DNA from: Myxococcales bacterium
Lineage (GTDB): Bacteria; Myxococcota_A; Polyangia; Haliangiales; Haliangiaceae
Assembly (NCBI GenBank): GCA_016717005.1
Contig: JADJUF010000001.1
Location: 434,001 to 498,000 of the forward strand
Length of the DNA stretch: 64,000 bases
Direction of reading: 5' to 3'
A model generated the notes under the pieces. It worked only from the letters and a program-made list of their open reading frames with translations, was not told the origin of the DNA and did no database searches. Shown here in pieces: positions 18,975 to 31,856 of this stretch (positions are counted from its first letter, which is position 1; each line of letters starts with the position of its first letter). The position numbers and the translations under genes were made by a program.

Positions 18975-19618
18975 AGGCCCAGGCTCCCGAGGGTCTTCTG
19001 CATGCCGGCCGGATCGGTGACGTACAGGATCACGTCCATGTGCTCGTTGGCGATGCCGGTCGACCAGGTCACCGTCAGGGTGATCTTGCGGATCGAGGCC
19101 TTCAGCACCTCCTGGATGAGCGTGTACTGGGCCTGGATGAAGCCGCCGGTCTGGGCGCCCTGGGCCGAGTCGGCGCCGCCGCCGCCGCCGCCGAACATGC
19201 CCATCATGCCGCCCAGCGCGCTCGACTGGAACGTGTCGGTCGCGGCCTCGCCGTCGCCGTCGCTGCCGCTGCCGCTGCCGCCGCCGGCCCCGCTCTGCAG
19301 CGCCACCAGCTTGTCGTAGCTCGGCAGCTCGACCGGCTCGATCACCGCCTGCCAGGCGATCTTGGGCCAGCCCTCCTCGCTGAAGTCGCCCTCCTCCTCC
19401 TGCTCGGCGTCCTGGAAGCCCTCGTCGAGGATCTTCTCCTCGAGATCGTACATCTTGCCGCGGGCCAGGTCGGTCGCGACGCCCATGTAGAACGACGACG
19501 CGGCCGCCGAGACGTTGCCGGCCACGCTCTTGACCAGGATCACCAGGCCCATGCCCAGGATCGCCAGCGCGATCATGACCTCGACCAGCGTGAAGGCGGC
19601 CCGCCGGATCGCCCTCAT
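18971..19618 (-). CDS. gspI: type II secretion minor pseudopilin GspI
   Basis: 215 aa. Leader MRAIRRA then AFTLVEVMIALAILGMGLVI, with Glu at +5. Residue -1 is Ala instead of the usual Gly. A central low-complexity stretch (GGGSGSGSDGDGE, GGMMGMFGGGGGG) makes it longer than typical GspI. The C-terminal beta segment is IRKITLTVTWSTG. It overlaps both neighbours by four bases. It initiates tip-complex assembly in known systems. Confidence 0.9.
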   Translation of the reverse strand: MRAIRRAAFTLVEVMIALAILGMGLVILVKSVAGNVSAAASSFYMGVATDLARGKMYDLEEKILDEGFQDAEQEEEGDFSEEGWPKIAWQAVIEPVELPSYDKLVALQSGAGGGSGSGSDGDGEAATDTFQSSALGGMMGMFGGGGGGADSAQGAQTGGFIQAQYTLIQEVLKASIRKITLTVTWSTGIANEHMDVILYVTDPAGMQKTLGSLGL

Positions 19619-20481
19619 CGCTCGTCCTCCTGCTCGCCCTTGGCGTTGCGCAGCAGGTGATCGTCGGGGTCGCGCGGCTCGCCGTCGCCGACCTCGACCC
19701 GGCCGGTCAGGCCGTAGAGGTAGATCGCGTAGGTCTCGCGGCCATCGCCGAGCGTGATGATCGCCTTCTCGGCCCAGCCGGCCGGGAAGAACGAGATGCT
19801 GACCTGGCCGCCGGTCACCGAGTCGTCGAGGTGCTGGACCCAGACCTCGCGCACCTTGACGCTGCGATCGGTGTTGAGCTTGCGCAGGAAGCCGCGCCCG
19901 ACCGAGTCGAACGTGCCGAGGTTGCCGAGCTTGCCGATCAGCGCGCCGACCGCGTCGGTCCCGTCGCTGCGCTCGCCCCGGGCCGCCAGCTCGTGCAGCG
20001 GGAAGCAGGTGCGACCGCCGACGTCCTGGCCGGCCAGCGCCATCGCCAGCTGGGTCGCCTGCTCGGCGCTCTCGAGCTTGAGCTGCCCGGCCGGCAGGGT
20101 CGACAGCCGGCGCTGCGCGTCCTCGAGCCGATCGGCCACCGCCTTCTCGTCGACGGCGACCTCCTCCTTGACCCGGCGCAGCGTCGGATCCCCGGTGCAG
20201 GCCTCGACCCAGTACACCTGCTTGTCGAGATCGATCACCAGCCGGATCGGCTCGCCGCTCTCGAGCGCGAGCGCCTGCGACCGCCGCATCATCGACGCCA
20301 GATCGAGGGTGTCCTCGACCAGGGCCTGGCCGGTCAGCACCCGGAAGCCGCTGTACGCCAGGTACGACAGCATGCCGATGACCGCGAGCACGATCATGAT
20401 CTCGAGCACGGTCATGCCGCGGCCGACGGCGCCGCGCGCGGCGGCTCCGTCAGCAGGCATCGACCGGACCCGAGGACCCAT
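19615..20481 (-). CDS. gspH: type II secretion minor pseudopilin GspH
   Basis: 288 aa. Leader ending GRG, then MTVLEIMIVLAVIGMLSYLA (Gly -1, Glu +5). A GspH/FimT-type C-terminal domain includes ALALESGEPIRLVIDLD and VSISFFPAGWAEKAIITLGD. It is longer than enteric GspH because of a helical insert (about residues 90-190). The start at 20481 has GGGAG seven bases upstream. It links the tip complex to the major pseudopilin. Confidence 0.9.
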   Translation of the reverse strand: MGPRVRSMPADGAAARGAVGRGMTVLEIMIVLAVIGMLSYLAYSGFRVLTGQALVEDTLDLASMMRRSQALALESGEPIRLVIDLDKQVYWVEACTGDPTLRRVKEEVAVDEKAVADRLEDAQRRLSTLPAGQLKLESAEQATQLAMALAGQDVGGRTCFPLHELAARGERSDGTDAVGALIGKLGNLGTFDSVGRGFLRKLNTDRSVKVREVWVQHLDDSVTGGQVSISFFPAGWAEKAIITLGDGRETYAIYLYGLTGRVEVGDGEPRDPDDHLLRNAKGEQEDER

Positions 20482-20485
20482 GGCG

Positions 20486-20941
20486 CTACTCCCAGCTCTT
20501 GATGTCGTCGCCGGTGCCGTCCTTGCCGTCCGGCCCCTTCGAGTAGACCGCGATCGACCCGGGCGTCACGCCGGGGGGCAGATCGCCGCCGCACTTGACG
20601 ATGTACTCCTCGCCCCACGGGTCCTTGGTGTCCTTGCTGTTCATGAACTCGGCCAGGTCGGGCAAGGTCGGGCACGCGCCGCTCTTCGACGGCTTCATCG
20701 ACCACTCCGAGTAGGCCTCGTAGGCGAACTTCTTGACCATGTTCTTGGCGACCTCGCCCTTCGACGAGGACAGCGCGCGGAACACGCGCGGGCCGACCAG
20801 GAGGCCCATGACCAGCGCGAGGATCGCCAGCACGATCATGATCTCGAGCAGCGTCATCGCGACCAGGCCGCGGCCGGTGATCGTGCCGGTGCGCCGGCGC
20901 TGCCGGCGCGAGAGGAGCGAGGTGAGGTTGAGCGAGCGCAT
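20486..20941 (-). CDS. gspG: type II secretion major pseudopilin GspG
   Basis: 151 aa from the ATG at 20941, fixed by AAGGAG six bases upstream. The longer frame would only add a Gly-Asn repeat encoded by a hexanucleotide repeat. Pilin helix MTLLEIMIVLAILALVMGLL with Glu +5; residue -1 is Ala (LVA) and not Gly. The C-terminal domain has DPWGEEYIVK and the calcium-loop-like GPDGKDGTGDDIKSWE, diagnostic for GspG. It polymerises into the pseudopilus that pushes substrates through GspD. Confidence 0.95.
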   Translation of the reverse strand: MRSLNLTSLLSRRQRRRTGTITGRGLVAMTLLEIMIVLAILALVMGLLVGPRVFRALSSSKGEVAKNMVKKFAYEAYSEWSMKPSKSGACPTLPDLAEFMNSKDTKDPWGEEYIVKCGGDLPPGVTPGSIAVYSKGPDGKDGTGDDIKSWE

Positions 20942-20951
20942 GACTGTCTCC

Positions 20952-20982
<31 letters not shown>

Positions 20983-20989
20983 GACTCAT

Positions 20990-22237
20990 CTACTTCCCTC
21001 CGAAGGAGCCCATCGACATGATGGGCTGGAGGATCGAGAACACGATGAACGCGACCGAGCCGCCCATGGCCACGAGCATCAGCGGCTCGAGCATCGAGGT
21101 GAGGCGGCTCAGCTTGAGGTCGACCTCGTTCTCGTAGGTGGTGGCGACCCGCTCGAGCATCTGCTCGAGCTGGCCGGACCGCTCGCCGACGGCGGTCATG
21201 TGGGTCATCATGGCCGGGAACTGGCCCGAGCGCTTGAGCGTCGTCGCCAGCGACTCGCCCTCGGTCACCGCCTGCTTGGCGTCGTCGATCGCCCGCTTGA
21301 GGACGACGTTGCCGAGGATCTCCTTGGCGGTGTCGAGCGCGCGCAGCATCGGCACGCCCGCGCGCAGCATCGTCGACAGCGTGCGCGCGAACCGGGCCAC
21401 GCTGATCTTGCGGGTCAGGTCGCCGACCATCGGCACCTTGAGGACGAAGCGGTGCCAGCGCGGGCGGCCGCCGGCGCTCTTGATCCAGCGCCGGAAGCCC
21501 CAGATCGCGCCGACCCAGCCGAGCACGATCAGGCCGATGTGGTTGCGCAGCGTGTCGGCGCTCCAGATCAGGAGCCGGGTGTTCCAGGGCAAGGTCTTGC
21601 CCTGGGTCTTGAACATCTTGGTGACCTCGGGGATCACGGCCACCATCAGCACGGCCATGATGATCGCGCCGACGATGAGCATGATGACCGGGTAGATCAT
21701 CGCGGACTGGACCTTGCCCTTGAGCTTCTGGGCGCTGTCGAGGAAGTCGGCCAGGCGCTCGAGCACCTCGTCGAGGTTGCCGGCGACCTCGCCGGCCCGG
21801 ACCATCGACACGAACAGCTCGTCGAAGATCTTGGGGTGCTTGGCCAGCGCGTCGGCGAAGGCGCTGCCCTCGTTGACCGCGGTCCGGACCTCGCCCAGCG
21901 GCACCTTGAGCCGGACGTTGTCGGTCTGCTCGAACAGCGTGTTGAGCGACTCGGCCAGCGCGATGCCGCTCTTGAGCAGGGTCGCGAGCTGGCGCGTGAA
22001 CGCGGCGACGTCGGCCTTCTTGACGCCGGCGAAGATGGCGCCGAGATCGACCTCCTTCGACAGCCCCGAGCCGGCGGTGGCCGCGCCCTTGGCCCCGGTC
22101 TTGGACAGCTCGCACGAGGTGACGACGACGCCGTCCTTGCGCAGGAGCGCGCGCACCAGCTTGGGCGACTCGGCGTCCTTGACGCCGGTCACGGCCTTGC
22201 CGGTCGGGCCGATGCCCTTGTAGGCGTACATCACCAT
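20990..22237 (-). CDS. gspF: type II secretion inner-membrane protein GspF
   Basis: 415 aa. Two repeated GspF domains (FTRQLATLLKSGIALAESL and FARTLSTMLRAGVPMLRAL), each followed by membrane helices (VIMLIVGAIIMAVLMVAVIP and LMLVAMGGSVAFIVFSILQP). N-terminal MVMYAYKGIGPTGK is family typical. GGAG lies seven bases before the start. It is the platform protein that couples GspE to pseudopilus assembly. Confidence 0.95.
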   Translation of the reverse strand: MVMYAYKGIGPTGKAVTGVKDAESPKLVRALLRKDGVVVTSCELSKTGAKGAATAGSGLSKEVDLGAIFAGVKKADVAAFTRQLATLLKSGIALAESLNTLFEQTDNVRLKVPLGEVRTAVNEGSAFADALAKHPKIFDELFVSMVRAGEVAGNLDEVLERLADFLDSAQKLKGKVQSAMIYPVIMLIVGAIIMAVLMVAVIPEVTKMFKTQGKTLPWNTRLLIWSADTLRNHIGLIVLGWVGAIWGFRRWIKSAGGRPRWHRFVLKVPMVGDLTRKISVARFARTLSTMLRAGVPMLRALDTAKEILGNVVLKRAIDDAKQAVTEGESLATTLKRSGQFPAMMTHMTAVGERSGQLEQMLERVATTYENEVDLKLSRLTSMLEPLMLVAMGGSVAFIVFSILQPIMSMGSFGGK

Positions 22238-22253
22238 CGGGTGGCTCCGCGCA

Positions 22254-24038
22254 TCAGCTGGCGTCCGCCGTGGCGAGGAGGACTTCCTCGGCAGTGGTCA
22301 TCCCCTGCATGACCTTGCGCGCGCCCTCGGCCCGCAGCGCGACCATGCCCGACGCGACCGCGGCGTTGCGGATCGCGCCGGCGTCGGCCTTGGTCATCGC
22401 CAGGTGCCGGACCGCCTCGTTGACCACGAGCATCTCGTAGATGCCGGTGCGGCCCTTGTAGCCGATGCCGCCGCAGGTCGGGCAGCCGGCCGGCTCGAGG
22501 ATGTGCCCGGTCGGCAGCGTCCGCTGGCCCTTCACGCCCGGGAGCTGGTAGGCCCCGGCGTAGAACCGATCGGGCTCGAGCCCGAGCTCGGTCAGGAGCG
22601 CCACCGACGGCCGCACCGGCCGCGCGCACTCGTAGCACGGCCGCCGCACCAGGCGCTGGGCCATCAGGCCGCACACCGACGACGCGATCAAGAACGGCTC
22701 GATGTTCATGTCGGTCAGGCGGGTGATGCCGCCGGCGGCGTCGTTGGTGTGGACGGTCGAGAAGACGAAGTGGCCGGTCAGCGACGCGGTGATCGCGATC
22801 TCGGCGGTCTCGCGATCGCGGATCTCGCCGACCATGATCACGTCGGGGTCGTGGCGCAGGAACGAGCGCAGGCCCGACGAGAACGTCAGATCGATCTTGG
22901 GGTTGACCTGGGTCTGGCTGATGCCCTCGAGCTGGTACTCGACCGGATCCTCGATCGTGAGGATGTTGACGTCCGGCGCGTTGATCTCGGACAGGCACGC
23001 GTAGAGCGTCGTGGTCTTGCCCGAGCCGGTCGGCCCGGTGACCAGGAGGATGCCGTAGGGCCGCCGGATGATCCCGCGGATCAGCTCGAGCGTGTCCTCG
23101 GCCATGCCGATGTCGGCCAGGCCCAGGAGCACCGAGCTGCGATCGAGCAGACGGGTCGTGACCCGCTCGCCGGTCGCGGTCGGCACGGTCGCGACGCGCA
23201 TGTCGACGTCCTTGCCGCCGATCTTGCGGCGGATGCGGCCGTCCTGGGGCAGGCGCTTCTCGGCGATGTTGAGGCCGGCCATGATCTTCACGCGCGCCAG
23301 GATCGACGCCAGGAACTTGCGGGGCGCGCGCTTGGCCTCGCGCAGGGCGCCGTCGATGCGGAACCGCACGACCACGTCCTTCTCGCCCGGCTCGATGTGG
23401 ATGTCCGAGGCCCGCTCCTTGACCGCCTGGAACATCAGCGAGTTGACCCAGCGGATGATCGGGGCCTCGTCGGCGAGGTCGAGGATGTCGACCAGCTCCT
23501 CGCCCTGCCCGAACTCGTCCTCGCCCTCGTCCTTCTTCTGGTCGTGGGCCAGCTCGGCGCCCTGGCGCAGCCGGCCGTAGGCCTTGTTGATGTGCTCGAC
23601 GATCTTGGTCGGCGACGCCACCACCGGATCGACGGCGCCGCCCAGCAGCACGGCGATGTCGTCGAGCACGTCGAGCGCGAACGGATCGCAGATCGCGACC
23701 TGGACCCGGCCGGTCTCGGCGTCCTTGCCGATCGGCAGCACCCGGTTCTGCTTGACGAAGTTGATCGGCAGCGCCTCGAACAGCTCGGCCGGGATGTCCT
23801 CGGCCTTGGGCAGATCGCGCAGCGCCGGCATCTCGGCCTGGAGGCCGAGCACCGCCGCGAGCTGGTCCTCGTCGATCAGCCGCAGGTTGACGAGGATCTG
23901 CCCGAGCAGGCCCCCGTCCTCGCGCTGCTTGGCGAGGCCGCGCTCGATCGCGTCGGGCTTGACGCCGAAGTCGCGGACGAGCAGCTCGCCGATCAGCGGC
24001 GCCGGCGCGGCGTCGTAGGCGAAGCCGGGGTCGGTCAC
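22254..24038 (-). CDS. gspE: type II secretion ATPase GspE
   Basis: 594 aa. N-terminal MshEN-like domain (residues 10-150, LLGQILVNLRLIDEDQLAAV), then the secretion ATPase core: Asp-box ASDIHIEPGEKD, Walker A GPTGSGKT at 335-342, Walker B DPDVIMVGEIRD and His-box STVHTNDAAG. The zinc-binding pair CYECARP...CPTCGG is present. It energises pseudopilus extension from the cytoplasm, docked on GspL and GspF. It overlaps the gspD stop by four bases. Confidence 0.97.
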   Translation of the reverse strand: MTDPGFAYDAAPAPLIGELLVRDFGVKPDAIERGLAKQREDGGLLGQILVNLRLIDEDQLAAVLGLQAEMPALRDLPKAEDIPAELFEALPINFVKQNRVLPIGKDAETGRVQVAICDPFALDVLDDIAVLLGGAVDPVVASPTKIVEHINKAYGRLRQGAELAHDQKKDEGEDEFGQGEELVDILDLADEAPIIRWVNSLMFQAVKERASDIHIEPGEKDVVVRFRIDGALREAKRAPRKFLASILARVKIMAGLNIAEKRLPQDGRIRRKIGGKDVDMRVATVPTATGERVTTRLLDRSSVLLGLADIGMAEDTLELIRGIIRRPYGILLVTGPTGSGKTTTLYACLSEINAPDVNILTIEDPVEYQLEGISQTQVNPKIDLTFSSGLRSFLRHDPDVIMVGEIRDRETAEIAITASLTGHFVFSTVHTNDAAGGITRLTDMNIEPFLIASSVCGLMAQRLVRRPCYECARPVRPSVALLTELGLEPDRFYAGAYQLPGVKGQRTLPTGHILEPAGCPTCGGIGYKGRTGIYEMLVVNEAVRHLAMTKADAGAIRNAAVASGMVALRAEGARKVMQGMTTAEEVLLATADAS

Positions 24039-26371
24039 GGCGCCTTGCCTCCGCCGGCCGGCTTGGCGTCGGGGGCCGGGGTGCTCGGGGCCGGGGCGCC
24101 CACGTCGCCCTCGACCTCGAAGCCGTCGCCCGCGCCCGGCAGCACGTACTCGACCGGGCCGGTCGGCATGGCGTTGGTCTCGAACTCGAGCGCCTTGAGG
24201 ACCTCGCGGTCGGCCTCGACCGTCATGATCGAGCGGTTGATCTCCTCGAGCACGCCGCGCTTGCGGCGGTAGTCGATCGAGCCCGAGTACTTGTTCTGAT
24301 CGAGGTTGCCGAACGACCGGAGGAACTCGTTGCGCTCGCGGGTCTTGCGCTCGAGGATCCGCTGCAGGTCCATCTGGTCGTGGACCACGTACGGGGTCAG
24401 CAGCAGGAGCAGGTTGGTCTTCTTCTTGTCGCGCTTGGTGTACTTGAACAGGTACCCGAGGATCGGGATGTCGCCGAGCAGCGGCACCTTCGACTCGGTG
24501 TACGAGACCCGGTCCGAGATCAGGCCGCCGATCACGACGCTCTGCTGATCGCGGACGACCACGGTGGTCTTGATCTTGCGCTTGGTCCAGGTCGGCCCGA
24601 GCTGCGGATCCTTGTCGCCGACGTCCTGGATCTGCTGCTCGATCTTGAGCCGGACCATGTCGCTGGCGTTGATGATCGGCGTGATCTTCATCGACAGCTC
24701 GATGTCCTGGCGCTGGATCGACAGCTGCCCGAAGCTCGAGGCGCCGCCCGAGACCTGGCCGAAGCCGCCGAAGTTGATGCCGCCCTGGTACGGGATGTTC
24801 TGGCCGACCGAGATCTCGGCCTCCTCGTTGTTGGTGGCGAGGATGTGCGGGCTCGACAGCACGTTGACGTTCGACGACTTGGCCAGCGCCTGGAACAGGA
24901 CCGCGTACGACGGGATGCTGGTGCCGAGCAGCTCCTGGGACTGCGGCAGGATCGGACCGATCAGGCCGCTGATCAGGCCGGTGGCCGAGGCCAGGCTGGT
25001 CAGGTCGAGCGACTTCAGGTCGCTCGACTGCACGCCGCCGAACAGGATGCCGTCGTCGCTGCTGCCGATCGGCAGGCCGCCGTGGAAGCTCGACCCGAGG
25101 TCGAGGCCGTTGCCGACGTTGAGCTCGAGGATCACCGCCTCGATGAAGACCTGCCGGCGCGGCACGTCGAGGTCGCGCACGACCTCCTTGAGGGCCTGGA
25201 AGTCGCGGCCGCTCGACAGCACCACCAGCGCGTTGGTCGGCTTGTCGTGGGTGATCCGGACCTGGCCCTCGAACGACGCGCCGCCGACGTTGCCGAAATC
25301 GGGCTGGGCCGGGCGCTGCGGCGCGGCGCCGCGCCGCTGCTGGGGCTGGCCGGCGCCGCTGAGCGCGGCGCTGAGCGTCTGGGCCATCTCCTCGGCGTTG
25401 GCGTTCTCGAGCCGGTAGACGTGGATCGAGCCGGCGTCGCTGCCGGCGCCAGCGGCCTCGACGTCGAGCCGCTCGACCAGGCCGCGGACCCGCAGGTACC
25501 CGGCCTCGCTCGACAGGAGGATGATCGTGTTGGTGCGCTCGTCGGACAGGATCTTCGACGGCACCGCCGCCGCGACCTCGTCCTTGTTGGTGGTGGTCTT
25601 GCCGCCGGGGCCGGCGCCCGGGGCCTGGCCGGTGCCGAGGATCTCGGAGATCTTCTGCGCCAGGGCGACCGCGTCGGCGAACTTGACCGCGATCGTGTAG
25701 ATGCCCTCGCCCGTGGCCGGGCGGTCGAGCTCCTTGGTCATCGTGACCATGTCGCGGATCGCGCTCGAGTAGTCGGTGATGACCAGCACGCCGGCCCGCG
25801 GCACCGGCTGGATGATGCCGATGTTGGACTTGACCACCGCCAGGGCGTTGGACAGCTCCTCGGGCGCGATGTGCTGCGGCCGCAGGATCAGGCGCGACAC
25901 GTCGTCGGAGTTGGCCGGCGTGCCGTGGCGGTAGATCGGCACCGTCTCGGACTTGGCGTTGGCCGCCTCGACGATGCGCAGCACGTTGCCCTTGGGCACG
26001 ACGGTCAGGCCCATCGTCGACAGGCCCACCAGGAACAGGCGGTAGGCCTGCTGCGGCGTCATCTTGTTGGGCGCGATGACGGTCAGCTTCTTCGAGCGCT
26101 GCAGGATGCTCGACTCGTAGATGAAGTTCTTGCAGGTGAACCCCATCGCCCAGGTCAGCAGGTCCTTCAGCTCGGTCTCGGGCTTGAGCGTGACCGCGAA
26201 CGACTTGGCGGCCTTGCCGCAGTTGTAGAGCTGCGCGTCCTCGCCCGGCGAGGTGTCGCCGGCCGGCTGGGCCAGCGCCGCCGGAGGCAGCGCCGTCAGC
26301 GTGGCGACGACCACCGCGAGCGCGGCAGAGACACGAGCGAGGCGGAGGGAGTGCTTCATGTTCGACTTCAT
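24035..26371 (-). CDS. gspD: type II secretion secretin GspD
   Basis: About 778 aa from the ATG at 26371 (another ATG at 26359). Signal peptide with hydrophobic core VSAALAVVVATLTALPPAAL and an ALAQP cleavage site. The N0-N3 domains include LRIVEAANAKSE, VLVITDYSSAIRDM and VYRLENANAEEMAQTL. The secretin core contains VLSSPHILATNNEEAEISVG and ends with VVVRDQQSVVIGGLI plus VPLLGDIPILGYLFKYT. It forms the outer-membrane channel. The C-terminal 100 residues are an extra Pro/Gly tail. No pilotin was identified here. Confidence 0.95.
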   Translation of the reverse strand: MKSNMKHSLRLARVSAALAVVVATLTALPPAALAQPAGDTSPGEDAQLYNCGKAAKSFAVTLKPETELKDLLTWAMGFTCKNFIYESSILQRSKKLTVIAPNKMTPQQAYRLFLVGLSTMGLTVVPKGNVLRIVEAANAKSETVPIYRHGTPANSDDVSRLILRPQHIAPEELSNALAVVKSNIGIIQPVPRAGVLVITDYSSAIRDMVTMTKELDRPATGEGIYTIAVKFADAVALAQKISEILGTGQAPGAGPGGKTTTNKDEVAAAVPSKILSDERTNTIILLSSEAGYLRVRGLVERLDVEAAGAGSDAGSIHVYRLENANAEEMAQTLSAALSGAGQPQQRRGAAPQRPAQPDFGNVGGASFEGQVRITHDKPTNALVVLSSGRDFQALKEVVRDLDVPRRQVFIEAVILELNVGNGLDLGSSFHGGLPIGSSDDGILFGGVQSSDLKSLDLTSLASATGLISGLIGPILPQSQELLGTSIPSYAVLFQALAKSSNVNVLSSPHILATNNEEAEISVGQNIPYQGGINFGGFGQVSGGASSFGQLSIQRQDIELSMKITPIINASDMVRLKIEQQIQDVGDKDPQLGPTWTKRKIKTTVVVRDQQSVVIGGLISDRVSYTESKVPLLGDIPILGYLFKYTKRDKKKTNLLLLLTPYVVHDQMDLQRILERKTRERNEFLRSFGNLDQNKYSGSIDYRRKRGVLEEINRSIMTVEADREVLKALEFETNAMPTGPVEYVLPGAGDGFEVEGDVGAPAPSTPAPDAKPAGGGKAP

Positions 26372-26423
26372 GCTTGGGGCTCGGTCACGGAGGCGAGGGC
26401 GCATCGGGGGATCGGGGCGACGG

Positions 26424-27365
26424 TCAACGGACCGTGTAGTTGAGCGTGACCGGCTTGCCGCGGCGGGTGACCTCGACCTGGAGCGACGGGGCGTCGCGGA
26501 CCTTGGCGTAGACCTCCATGGCCCGATCCATCGAGTTGAGCTGCATGCCGTTGATGACGTTGATCGTGTCGCCGTTCGAGAAGCCGAGCTTCGAGAACAC
26601 CGAGTTGGGCCGGACCGCGTACATCTTGAAGCCGTTGGGCTCGCCGTTCTTCGACGACAACATCACGCGCGCGCCCTTGGACAGCGCCATCGGGTTGGCC
26701 AGCACCTTCTCGACCAGGCTCTTGTCGATCTCGTAGGTGGTGTCGTCGATCTTCTTGATGCCGGCGTCGATGGCCGCGGTGAGATCGTCGCCGTCGCTCG
26801 GGGTCGGCGCGGACGCGACCGCCACCGGCGGCGCCGGCGCCACCGGGATCTCGCCGGTCAGCGAGATGCGCTCCTTGCGGCCGCTGCCGGCGTTGGTGAA
26901 GTCGACGTACTTGTAGTGGACCTCGACCACCTTGCCGGCGCCGGGGATGTCGTTGCCGACCCAGTACGCGCCCTGCTTCTGGGTGCCGGTGTTGAGGATC
27001 GTGGCGAAGTTGGCGGGGTCGGTCGGGACCTTGGGCTCGGCGACGTGGGTGGCGATCAGCGACAGCGGCAGCGCGGTCAGGACGACCATGTTGGGATCGC
27101 TGGGCCCGGTCGCGGTCGGCGCGACCGGCGGCAGGCACGCGGCGCAGAACATGTTGCGGTCGACCAGCGGCTGGCCGACCTTGCTGCGGGCCGCGGCCGA
27201 GGCGCTGGGCGCCGGCGCCGGCGGCTTGACCTTGGGCCCGTGCTTGGGATCGGCGAGGAACTTGCCCTCGACGACGTGGTTGGTGGCCTTGGCGGCGAAG
27301 GTGGCGGCGCCGATCACCGCCAGCACCACGACCACCCAGAAGTAGCGTCGGAGCAGATCCTGCAT
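26424..27365 (-). CDS. gspC: type II secretion protein GspC
   Basis: 313 aa. One TM helix (RYFWVVVVLAVIGAATFAA), a homology region (NMFCAACLPP, GPSDPNMVVLTALPLSLIAT, AYWVGNDIPGAGKVVEVHYK), then a C-terminal PDZ domain (GFKMYAVRPNSVFSKLGFSN and GDTINVINGMQLNSMDRAM). GspC bridges GspD and the inner-membrane platform and helps select substrates. AGGAG five bases upstream of the ATG at 27365 decides the start against the in-frame GTG at 27371, which would lie directly behind AGGA. Confidence 0.93.
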   Translation of the reverse strand: MQDLLRRYFWVVVVLAVIGAATFAAKATNHVVEGKFLADPKHGPKVKPPAPAPSASAAARSKVGQPLVDRNMFCAACLPPVAPTATGPSDPNMVVLTALPLSLIATHVAEPKVPTDPANFATILNTGTQKQGAYWVGNDIPGAGKVVEVHYKYVDFTNAGSGRKERISLTGEIPVAPAPPVAVASAPTPSDGDDLTAAIDAGIKKIDDTTYEIDKSLVEKVLANPMALSKGARVMLSSKNGEPNGFKMYAVRPNSVFSKLGFSNGDTINVINGMQLNSMDRAMEVYAKVRDAPSLQVEVTRRGKPVTLNYTVR

Positions 27366-27367
27366 GG

Positions 27368-28864
<1,497 letters not shown>

Positions 28865-28983
28865 CGCGGTCGCCCCGACCTCGCGGGCCCAGACCCCGCG
28901 GGGCACGCCGCCCGCGGGCCGCAGGGTGGTCGGCCAGGACCGCGAGTTCGCGCGAGGATGTAGCATGACGGATGGTGGATCAA

Positions 28984-28999
28984 TTCAAGCCTGGTGCCA
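28984..28999 (-). promoter_or_regulatory. candidate sigma-54 promoter for regulator-gsp operon
   Basis: On the minus strand TGGCAC (28999-28994), five bases, then TTGAA (28988-28984). The spacing is that of the -24/-12 consensus TGGCAC-N5-TTGCA, with one mismatch at the -12 GC. It lies upstream of the NtrC-type gene, which would allow autoregulation. Confidence 0.5.
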
Positions 29000-29103
29000 T
29001 CTACAACTAGAGGCAACGCCTTGATATTCCACGAATGAGATCCCCGTCGCTGGCCCCTGCCCGTGCCAGCCTGTCAGGTCTGCTCAGGTGGCTTGCCAGA
29101 TTG

Positions 29104-31848
<2,745 letters not shown>

Positions 31849-31856
31849 CGAGCGAC

